A stretch of DNA of 64,000 nucleotides from Seriola aureovittata (Eukaryota > Chordata > Actinopteri > Carangiformes > Carangidae). Below are positions 45,436 to 57,229 of the stretch, one piece after another. The translations under genes and the position numbers were made by a program. Location of the stretch: NCBI RefSeq assembly GCF_021018895.1, contig NC_079387.1, positions 620,583 to 684,582 of the forward strand, given 5' to 3'. How positions within the stretch are numbered: the stretch's first letter is position 1; the number at the start of each line of letters is the position of its first letter. Under the pieces are notes generated by a model, which was not told where the DNA came from, searched no databases, and worked only from the letters and a program-made list of their open reading frames with translations.

Positions 45436-45536
45436 TACTACCTCGTCAGATGACGTTTACTACTTTTTACTACTTTTTACTGGCCTTAATTTGGCTTAAT
45501 TTAATTTACTACCTTTCACTACTTTTTACAACCCCG
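45436..45536 (+). repeat. Phased TACTACY array, right end of hAT relic
   Basis: TACTACC or TACTACT occurs at 45436, 45458, 45468 and 45507, with degenerate copies at about 45478 and 45517. The spacing is near 10-11 bases or multiples. The orientation is the same as the left array, so these are direct rather than inverted subterminal repeats. Confidence 0.65.
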
Positions 45537-45839
45537 CGGCCACCCTGAAACTAAAATATATTGGTGGGAACAGAAAACATCACAGGTTACTTTGAAACTC
45601 AGGTGTTAAATACTCAAGTACATAAAAGAGGACAATAATCTCATTTTACAACAAGGTTATTTCCCATGGGCTCTCCACAGCTTGCTTACTTTATAGTACC
45701 AGCCTGCTGGTTAACACGCTGCTGGATGTAAACAGGTAATTTCAGCTCGCGTCTCATATAGAAAAACAGCAGGATCCCTCTCCCCGCTTGAACGGGGCTG
45801 CAGGTTTCCAGAACGACTGAGATTTTATCCAACTGTTTA

Positions 45840-46200
45840 AAAACTGGCAGCCAGCGATCTGCTTATCATTACACCAGGCGGGCGAAAATTAAACACTCCA
45901 AACACAAGTGCATATTAACACCCAGAGAGCAATTAAACACAATGTGGTTTGCGCGCACTATTCCTTGCCTTGCACCAGGTAGGGGATGTAACAGACAAGA
46001 GCTCGGTGGCTGCACACTCCGGAGAGTAATCGGCCATGTTATCTGCAAAAAAAACACAGGGGCTCCAATATGCACAGGTGCTGTCCTCAGCTGTGCTATA
46101 TTGGTTAATTGAGCAAAGCTCTTATTTCTTACCCTCCTATAGCTGCAATTATCCCCCGGCACAAAACACAGTCGGCTGCTTATGGCCTACACGGGAGTTA
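45840..46200. promoter_or_regulatory. Candidate conserved noncoding element
   Basis: Repeat-free sequence immediately right of the hAT relic, with AAAATTAAACAC, GCAATTAAACAC and TTGGTTAATTGAGC cores. A 97-codon minus-strand frame (45869-46162) has no known match. Confidence 0.4.
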
Positions 46201-47079
46201 TGACATCTGAGGTGAGTGCAGCTCAGGTTGAGTGTTTTTTTTTATGTGCTAGTAGCAGCAGAGTCTGCCAGTTCAGTTGGTCACTGAAGCTGCACGACGA
46301 CTAGGTACCTGTTTTTAAACCCTTGGACGTGAGGCACAGCAGTGTGGGCAGAGTCCCTGAGGGGATTAAGCACTTGGAGGGGCACATGGAGTATTTAGGT
46401 GAGACTCCGGTGGAACATTTTTGGGTGAAAATGAAGCTGGATATGGCCTTTTGTCCCAAATTGTAATGATCCAAAGAGTTTTCCCTACATGATAATGGTG
46501 ATGGTAATAGCATCACTAAGCAGCAGTTCTGACTGTGGTCACACAGGCCGCTGCTGTTCTTGTGGGTTTCACCCCCATTAGGTCATTGATACACACCGGT
46601 GTCGGATGCTTACGAACAGGGTGTGAGGTCTCACTCAACAGTTTGATTAAAAAAAATATGTAAATCATGCGCTATGGCTTCACAGTAAACAGATCTCAAC
46701 CCACCTGAACGCCTGTATAAGACTCCCCAACATATGAGAATATCTGTCTCCCTTAAGTGGAGTCCAACAGACTTCGATAATCTATGTAAATGCTAACCAA
46801 CAGCACAACATGCAAGATCACAACACCGGGAAGGACAGCGAACTACACACGATACGGTGGAAGAGACAAGACGTAAAAACAGTCAGAAACCAGATCGCAG
46901 CTTCACGGAGACGTTTAAAGATTTTAGCTTTAATGAAAAAAAGTTCATGAAAACACCTGCTGTAAACTTGTAACCTAAAAACCAAAGAACAATGGATTCT
47001 CTAAAGAACCACCATGTTGTCCTGTTCACATGTAAAAACCTGGTTTCTCTACCTTTGTATGTATCAGCATGCATGACTG
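46201..47079. other. Gene-free stretch
   Basis: Unique sequence with no recognised exon, RNA, transposon or clear motif cluster. A 10-base palindrome, ACACCGGTGT, lies at 46593-46602. Confidence 0.5.
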
Positions 47080-47500
47080 TAGGAAACTATTTTCCCACCA
47101 AGCTGACGAAGCCACTTTCTGTCTAAAGTGGCTCTGATTGCAGAGAGCAAATTCTCCACCACCTTTCTTTTTAACAACGCGCTCTCCAAACTGCAGCGTG
47201 TCCCCCCCCCCCCCACCACCACCACCACCACCCCCACCACCACCCCACCCCTCCCTGCCGGCGCAGCGGCCAAGCTGTCATATCATATCAGGGCATCGCA
47301 GGAGCGAGATAATGTGTCAGATTAAATATGTATGGGTGAATTAGGGCTATCTCAAGTATTATATCATTTAAATTCAAATCGCTCCATCGCTCGGTACCGT
47401 CTCATTATGACGCTTGAAAAATTACCAGATAAAAACACTGTCACACGGGGCTGATATTAAGGCTAATTTACCCCTTGAATTTCTCTTTTTTCACACTCTT
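47080..47500. promoter_or_regulatory. Candidate conserved noncoding element split by a C-rich array
   Basis: The left island contains a hairpin with a 9-base perfect stem and 6-base loop (AGCCACTTT 47110-47118, AAAGTGGCT 47125-47133). A C-rich and (CCA)n array at 47202-47254 follows. The right island (47260-47500) has a repeated CATAT word and several ATTA/AAAT cores. Both islands look like enhancer sequence. Confidence 0.4.
47202..47254 (+). repeat. C run and (CCA)n array
   Basis: A 12-13 base C run passes into CCA units. Proline- and threonine-rich frames across it are artefacts. Confidence 0.85.
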
Positions 47501-49729
47501 AACACTTTATTGTAAGAAATGAAAGACGGGTTACCTCTCAAAGCTGCTTGATATTAAGAGTTTTGTTCCAAATTGAGATGTCCACCTTTTGAAAAAAAAT
47601 CACAACACCTACTTCTCCCCGAAATGAAACTTCAAAGTGAAAACCCTCCACAGAATATTACCGAGGCCGTTCTATCTGAAGACCTTTGTGTCTCATGTTG
47701 AAAGGCGCACACAGAGTCCTGCACAGCACGTCTCTTGGCTTTTGTTGATCAACGGCTACATACTTGTCTTTTTTATCCTAAATCCAGATAATGTTTGACA
47801 TTTCCCCCCCCCTGCAGGAACAAAGATACAGAGTTAACCTCTTCAGGCCCACAGACTCGTCGGCAGCAGGTCTATCTGAATAAGGATGTTCCGGTTACAG
47901 CAGACAGGTGAACTACAGTTGTAGGTCTGGGTGCTTGAATGTTGCTTGACTGTACAAAACAGGAATTAACAGCCATTAATAAACAATTAGTCTTGCTCAT
48001 TTAACGTGCGTTTCGTGCAGACAAGGCAAAGAAAGAGATGAAAAAGCTTAATGTGGGTGAAATGGTGGATGGAGAGACACAGGCGCCACAGATTGTAAAC
48101 CCGGTTTAGAGCTGAGAGGACGTGAACCCAAACCTGACCCAAAACCTGATCCTCAGTGCGGACCTGTTGGGTTCAGGCCCCACGTCTTTGGAACCCGAGA
48201 CAGAGGTAAACAGCACTGACAATGTGCTGCCTCAGCCTGACAAACTAACAATAGCAAAGAAAAGTAAAGATATAGCTTTGTGTCTCGAGTCAGGCTCGGA
48301 TCTCAGATGTCAGTCGGGATGAGACGAGGTCGCGTCTTAAAGACTGACAGAATATAGAGCGACAGAATCGGCGTCAAGAGGAGGTCGGGGTGGAAGGATG
48401 GCTCGACAAAACACAGGACGCTGCTGTTGTTAAGTTTCCTGCTTTAAACCCATCGCTAAGATTCTTTCTTTCATCCTTGACCGACAACCTTGACATGTTT
48501 TCTCTTAGCCAATATGAACATGTAATGTATGATTTGATAGATGAGACACGTCTTTGATCACTGTCAGAAATTTACTGTAAAAGACTTAAAGATAGTGTGT
48601 TTCCTTCAAAGCAGGCTGACAGTCCAACAATGTAATAAGCTTCATATCCAAATTCATGGAAAGCGTCTAACAATCATAACTAGTCAGTTCATTTTTATTG
48701 CTATTCAATTTCATTTAGGGAGACTGTGGATCTTTAAATACCACAAACTGTGTGATTTTATGTCTCACAATTTATCAGTACCAACTGGTCCAGACTGGAA
48801 CAGACGCCCAAATCATATTTAGAATCATCATTGCATTTTCAACATAACAACTGTGAATTACTGCCACTGTCTTCATTGTTCTCCTCTAAGGGAATCTGGC
48901 ATTCGAATCGTTTTTAGCAGCTTAAACAAAGGAACGACAACATTTCAAACAGAAACCAGTGGCTCCTCTCGGTCGGTCACTTGACAATACAGGGGTTTTC
49001 CTTTTTTTTTACCGTTTTTAACATGGAGAAGATTTGTTTGAAAAAGCCAACGTTAAGCACCAGTTCTCCTTACTGAAGGTCAAACAGTCTGTGTAACAGC
49101 TTAATAATAAAGTCCGCAAACAAATTACCGGCAAACAGCCGTGGTTCAGCTGGGTACAGCTCCGGCTCCTTAAGGTGAGGTATTAGCAAAGCTTATTTAT
49201 TTTCATTTCCGTGGCTTTTATTTGCTCCTTTCCCCTGTGGTAAAGCAAAGGCTGATTTCTGCCATGATTCCCTCCTTAATTTTAATACCCTTTTTACTCA
49301 TCATACAGACATTACACCCCCCCCCGCCAACCCCTCCCATCCTTCATCTCTCTGAAATAATGTAACTTGGGCTCACACAGGAACACAGGGCGACCACAGG
49401 GAGGACTGTAAACTAGCTTTCCTTCTCTTTTTTTCCTCCCTGCAATTAATTGGTGTACAGCCATGTGCATATATGATAACAGAGGATTTTTTTCCTGAAA
49501 CACCAAACCCCCCCACCCCCCCTCCCACGCACACACACACACACACACACACCTCCCCAACAAGGAAAAAGGGAGGTTAATTAATGTAAGGGGCCGCGTG
49601 TTCACTGAGATGCAGAGTTTACTTCACCGCTGCCACCGCCGCCCCTCCTCCTACTCTTCCTCCTGCTCCTCTCCATCAACCCCCCCCCCCCCCACCACCA
49701 CCTCCTCCACCCTACATCCCCTGCCGCCT
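47501..49729. other. Gene-free stretch
   Basis: No exon or RNA gene was recognised. The part at 48110-48330 has recurring AACCTGA/ACCCGAG/TCGAGTC words resembling a decayed fish repeat. A (CA)n array lies at 49527-49552, C runs near 49313-49325 and 49680-49694, and the latter is followed by CCA units. Confidence 0.45.
49527..49552. repeat. (CA)12 microsatellite
   Basis: About 26 bases of CA units after C-rich sequence. Confidence 0.9.
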
Positions 49730-49930
49730 TAAGAGCCTTGATTCTTTGCTAATGACCTAGTTCTTTTAATGAGCGGTATTAACCCCTGGCTACAGTCGCC
49801 CAGGTCTTAATTGTCAAGCCAGGCTGAAACGCAGGGAGACGAGTCCCTCGCCCATCAGCAGGTAGAGGCGGCGCAGGCGGTGCGCTACATTAGCACGCCT
49901 CATCACCGGGGCCCCAGGAATAAATAATGA
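49730..49930. promoter_or_regulatory. Candidate conserved noncoding element
   Basis: Repeat-free block with GCTAATGACC, TTTTAATGAGC, GGTATTAACC and GTCTTAATTGTC within about 70 bases, then a CpG-rich 3' part and GCTACATTAGC. It ends at an AAAAT pentanucleotide array (about 49929-49955). It is one of the more enhancer-like segments in the window. Confidence 0.45.
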
Positions 49931-51208
49931 AAAAATAAAATAAAATAAAAAAAAGGTTGCCGAGGCAACTGGCAGCGACCATCATCAACTATGTTACCCC
50001 CCTCCTCCTCCTCTTCCCCCTACCAGTATCGGTCTTTTTACCCCTTGTGATGATGATTTTGAACTGTCTCCTGCTGCGACCAGAGTGGGGAGGAGACACA
50101 GTGTGTATGCACAAAAAATATATAATGTATAATCAGAGTGTGTATCTGCTTAAGAAACCTGCAAACTCATTAAGACACATTCGGAAAAATTGAGGAAAAA
50201 AAAAAAAGAAAAAAACTCAGACCGGGTCCTTTCATTTACAGAAAATGTGATTAAAAATTCCCCTTTATGTTGCACCCAAGAGGTGTGTTTTAAAATTCAA
50301 ACACTATTTACTATTAAGCACAATATAAAATAAATCCAATAACGAGATATAGAAATATAGACACCTAATTAGCACAAGGACGCTGCAGAGCTTCATGAAA
50401 CGCTAATGGCTTTAATGAAGAAAAGTCCAAAATAGCACGAGATTCGTTCAAATGCAGAAACACGTCAGCAGCCACGATGCCGGTGCAGCCGCTCCTTTGC
50501 ATGACTGCAGTTACATAGCTTCGCTTCTGCTCCAAATTGAACAAGAAACAGTCTTAATAAACGGGAAAGACGAAACAAAAAACTGAGAATTTGTGAGATT
50601 TGGTGGAACTTATTGGAAGTTATTTTATCTTTGGATAAAAGTGACTCCTGTATTTTTGAGATGAAACATTCAGGACACTGTTTGTCCCTTACAGGTGAAA
50701 AGGAAGCATGTTTTTCAGTCTTTTTCTGCAGTTTCCTTTTGTGATCCTGAGCCTTCATTGTCGTATGTGTTTCTGCATATTTCCCAGAGATCATCTGTCA
50801 ATGAAAATGCACGGCCTACACTGTCACTTCCTTGTCTCTCTGTTAATGCTGCTTCTGTAAGGGCCGCTCTCTTTACCCCCTTTGTCTTCTTCTATTAATC
50901 CATATCAATCTGAAATATAGACTGCATCACTTCCTGTGTAGCAGAGAAGAAGAAACTATCAGAGCGAGGAGGAAATGGAAAAACTTTGATAAACTACAAG
51001 ATGGATGCTTCACTCTTGGACCAATAGGGAGGAGGTCAGCCAGATTAACCGCCCCCGTTGACCAAATATGGGCGTGTGCTGCACCCTTGTACTCATCGTG
51101 TTAGGAAATGAGTCCATTTCCCATTAGGATGCTGCTGCTCTGCCTTTACAGCTGGGAGTATTAGCAGCAATAAACCTCACTGTCAATCTGCAGGAGGGTG
51201 GGGGCCTC

Positions 51209-51234
51209 TGTGTGTGTGTGTGTGTGTGTGTGTG
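51209..51234. repeat. (GT)13 microsatellite
   Basis: About 26 bases of GT units. Confidence 0.9.
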
Positions 51235-51329
51235 AGTGGATACAGTGTAGTGTCATTTAATTTGTGTGTGCATTTCAGACAGTGTGTACATGCCAGTGTT
51301 TGTACGAGTGTGTGTTAGCTTGTCATTGG

Positions 51330-51369
51330 GTGTGTGTGCGTGTGCTTGTGTGTGTGTGTGTGTGTGTGT
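51330..51369. repeat. (GT)n microsatellite, left arm of an inverted pair
   Basis: GT units with two single-base variants, complementary to the (CA)n array at 51534-51601, about 165 bases away. Confidence 0.9.
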
Positions 51370-51532
51370 TTGCATGAGGACGAGCCTGCAGACTCGGCCA
51401 GCGGTCGGGCTGTTGACGTGACAGCCCGTCGGTCAGATCAGGGGAGGGGAGACCTTGACCCGAGCTGTCCAACCAGCAACGAGCCCTGCAGCACTGGGAC
51501 CAGTATGACAAGGGCAGTGGGAAGGGCAGCTG

Positions 51533-51533
<1 letters not shown>

Positions 51534-51601
<68 letters not shown>
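51534..51601. repeat. (CA)34 microsatellite, right arm of an inverted pair
   Basis: Sixty-eight bases of uninterrupted CA units, one of the longest arrays in the window. Confidence 0.95.
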
Positions 51602-51605
<4 letters not shown>

Positions 51606-52738
51606 CCACAGACATTCATTCTTGTGCACTTGCTAGGGTTAGAGACAGAAATGCCTCAAAAATAGAAGTGTCAGTCCTCCTCTTAAGAGAAAGAAATCCC
51701 AACAACTGGAGTAAACAAACCCTGAACACAAGGAATTATGGGTAAAGGGAGATGCTTCTTCTGAGGGTGACAGCAGTCACCCAAAAAGCTCAATCAGTCA
51801 CAGCAGCCTGCCTTAATTTTCCAGTGAGATTCTACCCGGAGTACATGAAGTAAATCCAGAGATGGTTCAAATAAACATACAGCGCTGGTGATGTGAAAAT
51901 GTTCTTGTTTGTTCCCCATGACTGCATTCTGCTTCCCCGGCCTAGGAGGGGACAGGTCTGACTCACTCCAAGCCACGGGTTGGGACACATCATCCTTCGG
52001 TGCTGGTAGTTGCTGTATGTCTCTTTGGCCTCTTATGATTTTATCCAGCCTGCTCTGCTCTTAACTAAAGGCCATGATAGATAGATAGATACATTTTCTA
52101 CAACCCTTCGTGGAGTTTTCCTCCCGCAGGAAACTTTTTGCTGCAGCCACAATCAGTTCAAATCCATGCACTAATCAGCTCCTACATTTTGGCTTCAACT
52201 CCTGGCAATTGATGTTTTCCAATGTGTATGTTCAGAGAAGGAAACCCCGAAGATCATTACATGCCCTTTTTCCCCCCCCGTATTAATTAACACATGAACT
52301 CAACTCTCAAGATTACTCAACCAGACAGCCATTTAAGTTTCATCTAGCCAAACATCTCACCAGCAGAGGTCAGTTTTAAATATTTAGATATATGAGCCGT
52401 GAGGACATTCACTTTACAAGTTGTACTGCAGAGTCGAAGCAGTGACGGAACACGCACCTGAAAGGTTTCTGATGTAGAACACACAACAACACAAGCTGAA
52501 AGACACAAATGGGATAGTTTCTTTTATTTCGCCCACCTCTATGTTCTCTACGGACCGAGTACAATAAGCCGCCGCTTTAAGGTGCAAATTAATTACCAAG
52601 AAAAGCTTGCTTGGTAGAGAACATTGTATTTTTCTCTCACGTGTCATGCTCCATACCTAAGTTCTCCGAATGGAAAGCACCTTAAGAAGACTCTGCTGCT
52701 TTCTGTGTCATATTGTACATAATAATTCACGGGAGGCT

Positions 52739-52759
52739 AAAAAAAAAAAAAAAAAAAAA
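52739..52759 (+). repeat. Poly-A run (21)
   Basis: Twenty-one consecutive A residues. Confidence 0.85.
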
Positions 52760-53040
52760 GGGCCTTTTCTGTGGCATAGTATTCTTCCAGGGCTCTGCTC
52801 TCCAGAAGCAATGACACTGTACTTTTGTGAGGTTTGTCTTCTAAAAGCAATAAACGAGAATATCCTGCCTGAATAGGGAGTCTAAGAACCTTCACGGTAA
52901 ATTTAAGGAGGGGAGATCCGCGGATGCCTCAGGAGCCACCAAATGCCTTTCCTTAAGCCCTCGGCATTCGGGGGGGGAAGGAGGGGAGGGAGGGGTGAGG
53001 CTGGGGGAGAAAAAGAAGAAGACACTATTTCCTTTCAACC

Positions 53041-53083
53041 CCCCACACTCCCTCCCTCCCTCCCTCCTTCCTTCCTTCCTCCC
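53041..53083 (+). repeat. (CTCC)n-(CTTC)n array
   Basis: A short C-rich run, then CTCC units passing into CTTC units. Confidence 0.8.
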
Positions 53084-53167
53084 AACCACTGCCTTTTCAT
53101 TTCTGTTTGAAGTAACGCAAGATGAAACCGTGCGAGTGCCGTCATTACCGCCATCATCACTGCTACT

Positions 53168-53221
53168 ATCATCATCATCATCATCATCATCATCACTGCT
53201 GCCACTGCCGCCGCCGCCGCC
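53168..53221 (+). repeat. (ATC)9 and (GCC)5 trinucleotide arrays
   Basis: ATC units at 53168-53194 and GCC units at 53207-53221, 12 bases apart. His-, Met- and Ala-rich frames here follow from the repeats. Confidence 0.85.
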
Positions 53222-54039
53222 ATCGACATCATCATCGAGACCCCTCCAAGTCTCGCTGTGATATTGCCCGTCATTTTTTCCCCCCCGTTGTCAGTGCAGG
53301 TTACAATCTGTAATCCATGACTGCCTCAGAATTAGAATGTCCCCCGTGAGTTTTATTTTTCGGCTCGTTTCTCTTCTTACGCCCCCTCCACCTTCTTCTT
53401 CTTCTTCTTGTTTTTTTTTTTTCTGTTTTTGTTGTTGTTGCCCTGAAGGCTTTACCGATGCTCTACGGCCCGGACGTTTATTCCTCCTAATCTCAGTCTC
53501 ATCTCCAGGCTAGCTGTGACAGATGGTTATAGGCACACAATAGTATTAAGAGTTTGATTTTTTTCTCCCCCCCCCCCACTGCTTTTTTTCTTCCTCTTCT
53601 GTACAACAAATAGCGATCAGACACAGAGGCCAGACTCCTGCGTAGGTAAACTCCGCTTTAAACGTCTCTCTGTGCACCGTCTGTCAAATAACTCCCCCCT
53701 TCCTCACCTCCTCCTCCTCCTCCCGCTGCTGTCGGCACTCCAAGGTAAGCTGCATTAACCTCACTGACTGTTATTAAAAAGATGTATTTCCCCAGGTTTT
53801 CCCTGCGCCTCCTCTCTTTCTCTCTCTTCTTCTTCTCTGATGTATTCACTACACACACACACACACACACACTGAATACACACACTTTCACGTGTGCACA
53901 CATACACACATTGAACAAACAAATACCGGGGACGGGCGTCATAAATTCTCGACGCCAGCCACAGTCGGTCTAATTTCAATCCCACCGTCACTCGTGTCAG
54001 ATGAGAGCCGCCGGATGATGCATAGGGGTAAATAAGGCG

Positions 54040-54330
54040 GGTAAAATTAGCCCCTCCTGTCATTCCCTACCTTTTACCCCCCCAGGGCATCCTGGGAAAT
54101 TGACTGCACACTAGATTTTGAAAATTAGCCCCTTAATGTTAGCCAGACAAACGGGGTTGGGCAGGCCTGGGTAATGCCTTGCCGGTGTCACCCAGAGCGG
54201 ATTAATTACCAATTTTTCACCTCATTTTGCATTTATATCATTTGCCATCCATAAAGGAGGTGAAATGATTGAATAGTAAAATATGCAGGTAATGCGTGAA
54301 CCTTTGACCCTTTTAATCTACTTGTGTACC
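54040..54330. promoter_or_regulatory. Candidate conserved noncoding element (strong)
   Basis: Repeat-free block with a TAATTA core at 54203-54208 inside GGATTAATTACC. A minus-strand word, TTCCCAGGATGCC, at about 54085-54098 resembles the ZNF143 motif. An imperfect DR1 (GGGTCA and AGGTTC, minus strand) lies at about 54299-54310. Its overall texture is typical of vertebrate developmental enhancers. Confidence 0.45.
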
Positions 54331-56099
54331 AATTCAGCCTCACCTGAATGAAAACCGTGCAAAAGAAAATAAGTAAAAGAATACATTTTCATATTCCAAG
54401 TCAATAATTAAGAACTGCTTGTATACACACAGGCATCAACTATGAATGCGAAGATGTTTGTTGTTTACTGCAGGAATGAGCCGAGATATGTAAACTATCG
54501 ACGATTGCAGATTTCCAAATGGAGAACAGTTAAATCAAGTCACTAATTCAGTTTATTTTGCGTGATCACAGTCAGATTGCAGCATCGAGGCCTCATCACG
54601 GCTGCAAACAAACGCAACTGACTGCGGGTTCACGGAGGTAAGGAGCTGATTCAGCTCGTAAGCGAGGCAAGTTCATTCTTTAACCACATCATTACAGCTG
54701 AACGGCGTCCAGGTTTCGGCTCGGGTGCTGTTCAGGGTTCAGCGAAGGCCGAGGCAGAGCTTTGTTTAGGCTCTGAGCAGAGACGAATGACTGGAACAGT
54801 CGAAGTCTTAAAAACAGGCCAAACGCAGACACACTGGAGTCATCAATCTGTTCGATATAACCAGCACTGAGGACTGACGTTTATTCTAAATGAGGGCTCC
54901 GCTCAGTTTAAGTTCCCACAGAATAAGAGAGCTAAATGTTTAAATCTCCTTCAGGTGATTTTGGATATTAGTGGCCAGCAGAGACACACGTCTGAACCCC
55001 AGAATCCAGAAATCCTGTGAAGTGATGACAGTAAACTGCACACCAAGAAAAAAAGATCTTACAATATAAAAGTCCAGATTTTGGAGCCAGTTTGGATTTC
55101 ATGCTTAAAGGACTATACTGATGGGTCTTAATGTTACACACCATTTACCAAAGCTTACAAGTTTGACATTGATTTCCCACCTTCCAGGGACTCATTGTTT
55201 TTAGTTCATTTCAGTACTCCATCTCTGAAACCTCACTGAGTGAGATACTCCATCTCATTAACATCGCACTGTTTACCAAACTTCTTCTTTGGACCTTTAA
55301 AGGAACCCCCAACATCCGGACTGAGAGTCAGCTGAAGAACACCATTCAAGACCCTTATACTGTTGCGCAACCTAATCTACAGACAAAACAATGCCAGAGA
55401 GCGGATGTCATATAAATTAGGTCTCTGCCTCCACATTAAAGCAGCCAAGTAAAACAACAGCACTGCGTAAATTGTAAAAATGCATAAAATGACCTGGCTG
55501 TGCATTCTCCCAGCAAGAGACTTTTTGCGGTCATTCAAATAATGGCTGTGTTCTCTCAGAAGCCAAGTTGGAAGTAGAATCACGTTGCTATAGAGCTGCA
55601 CAAGCCCTTGCATCACCTTGGGAGGAGGTTAGGGGGTTATTTGAAGTTGCTACTCTCTGTTGCATGACAGAACATAAATGCAACATGAGAAGTTTTCATC
55701 ATAGACTGCTTACAATGTTCCCTCCGATAGGTAGCGAGTAAAATCAATGGAAAAACCTTGTATGGTCCTTTAAGCTGTGTGGGCTGACGAGGTTCCCGAC
55801 CCACAAACAGAACAGCAGCGTATGATCAGGTCTTAGTTCGTGGGGACAGGAAGCTCTTCTCACCTTATTCTACAGAAAAGAGCTATTTTGCGCTCCCGTC
55901 TGAAGGCCCAAGCTCCACTGTGACTGATCCACCCGCCCGGTGGAAGCAGAGGGAGTGGTTGGGGGGTTTGTGGGGGGGGTGCAGAGGTCGCAGAGTCGGA
56001 TGTGGGCCTGCCGGGACCCGCCAAGGATTAACACAAGCGCTGTGCTCAGGACATATGGCATTTGTCATCTCCCACTGGGAAAGAGACTCTCCCTTGGCT

Positions 56100-56120
56100 C
56101 CCCCCCACCCCCCACCCCCC
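56100..56120 (-). other. Potential G-quadruplex on the minus strand
   Basis: C runs of 7, 6 and 6 residues separated by single A residues on the plus strand. On the minus strand the runs can supply at least four G tracts with single-T loops. Confidence 0.55.
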
Positions 56121-56229
56121 ACCTCTCTCATCACATCTCTCTCTATCCGACTTTCCCTCCCTCTCTCTCTCCTCCTGTTGGGATTTAAAGGCTTGAAGTG
56201 CTTTAGTTGTTTACTGTGCATTAAATGCA

Positions 56230-56247
56230 CCCCCCCCCCCCCCCCCC
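56230..56247 (+). repeat. Poly-C run (18)
   Basis: Eighteen consecutive C residues followed by further C-rich sequence to about 56272. Confidence 0.85.
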
Positions 56248-57113
56248 TCGTCCCCCCCGCCACCCGCCCCCCTAAACTTCGCAGTGTTAAGAGAAAAATG
56301 GCTCAGAGGAGGAGAGGCTGCTGACGGAGGCTGGAGTCATCACAGGAAGATGTCCGCTCTTAATTCCATGTGAGGGAGTCGACGGTGACACCTGCTCTTA
56401 CAAAGCAGCGACTACTGGACAGTCAAAGGGGGCCGCACGGCTTTCTTCTCATGACTGTACTTTCTGGTACAAAAAGTGATGCTGTGGTGTATTTTTACTA
56501 CTACTACAAGTAGCTACATTGTTACTTAACCCAACTAATGATGTCGTATAATTCCTAAATAAGAAATCCTGGTATGGAATAGACTAACTGTCATTATACA
56601 TTTGCAATTTGGAAACTTGCCGATACAAAACATCAATTTTGATAGTACTCCTCCAATTTAAAACAACCCAACATGCTCTCATGAAAACAGAAGGGAAGTC
56701 TGACAGGAAGTGGTCCAGGAAGTGGATTTTCCATGTCCCGGGGGTTCACTACAGCAGCTGCAGGTATTTCCAGGGGACTACTTTCTGTGTTTGTGTGCTC
56801 CTCCATGCAATCAAACATCATTCTTACTCAGGTCCACCTTTAACAAATCTAATCTACAATACACCTGGTCAAAGGTGGATCCTGGAAAAACCAGAAACAC
56901 AAAAAAAAGGCATCACTTCCTTTTTGCGACAGGAAAGAGCCACTGAGCGGTTCTAATCTTTAACGGACAGCAGCAGAAGTGACACATATTCAAATGAAAA
57001 TGTAATGACTTACAGCTTTTTAAATAAACTGTGTATTCCACTTCTTTTTCTACTCATTTATTTTTCACCCTAGAGTGACTGAAATGTTTGTCCCATATAT
57101 AGTCAGGGTTCTG

Positions 57114-57126
57114 TGACCTCTGACCT
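57114..57126 (-). promoter_or_regulatory. Perfect DR1 nuclear-receptor element
   Basis: The plus strand reads TGACCTCTGACCT. On the minus strand two perfect AGGTCA half-sites are separated by one G. It lies about 100 bases left of the long candidate element at 57.2-57.8 kb. Confidence 0.55.
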
Positions 57127-57229
57127 CCTGTTTATTACTTCCTTACAAGCCAGGAATTTAAGCCTATTCTACTGCTGTTATGGAAAAGTTAAGGCACTTT
57201 TTGTGGGTAGGACAGTTTCAATTGAACCG

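Larger units (their letters stand above)
44326..45547 (-). mobile_element. Degenerate hAT-type DNA transposon relic
   Basis: The outer ends carry CAGGG (44326, plus strand) and its complement CCCTG (45543-45547), as hAT terminal repeats often begin. Inside are phased TACTACC arrays at both ends and a zinc-finger reading frame of hAT transposase type. The catalytic and dimerisation parts are absent, and a (CA)n array sits where the rest of the gene would be. The 8-base flanks (44318-44325 and 45548-45555) do not match, so the ends are uncertain or decayed. Confidence 0.5.
49956..54039. other. Gene-free, simple-repeat-rich stretch
   Basis: No exon or RNA gene was recognised. It contains the GT and CA arrays at 51.2-51.6 kb, an A run at 52739-52759, a (GATA)4 array near 52076-52091, CTCC/CTTC and CAT/GCC arrays at 53.04-53.22 kb, and a CA array at about 53850-53873. 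Confidence 0.5.
54331..57229. other. Gene-free stretch
   Basis: No exon or RNA gene was recognised. It holds G-rich runs at 55951-55979, C runs at 56100-56120 and 56230-56247, and a perfect DR1 at 57114-57126. Text around 55080-55330 and 56480-56530 resembles decayed dispersed fish repeats but could not be assigned. Confidence 0.45.

Noticed and set aside
48164..48180. Second B-box-like word (GGGTTCAGGCCC)
   Set aside because: Same objections: no A-box and no SINE body or tail.
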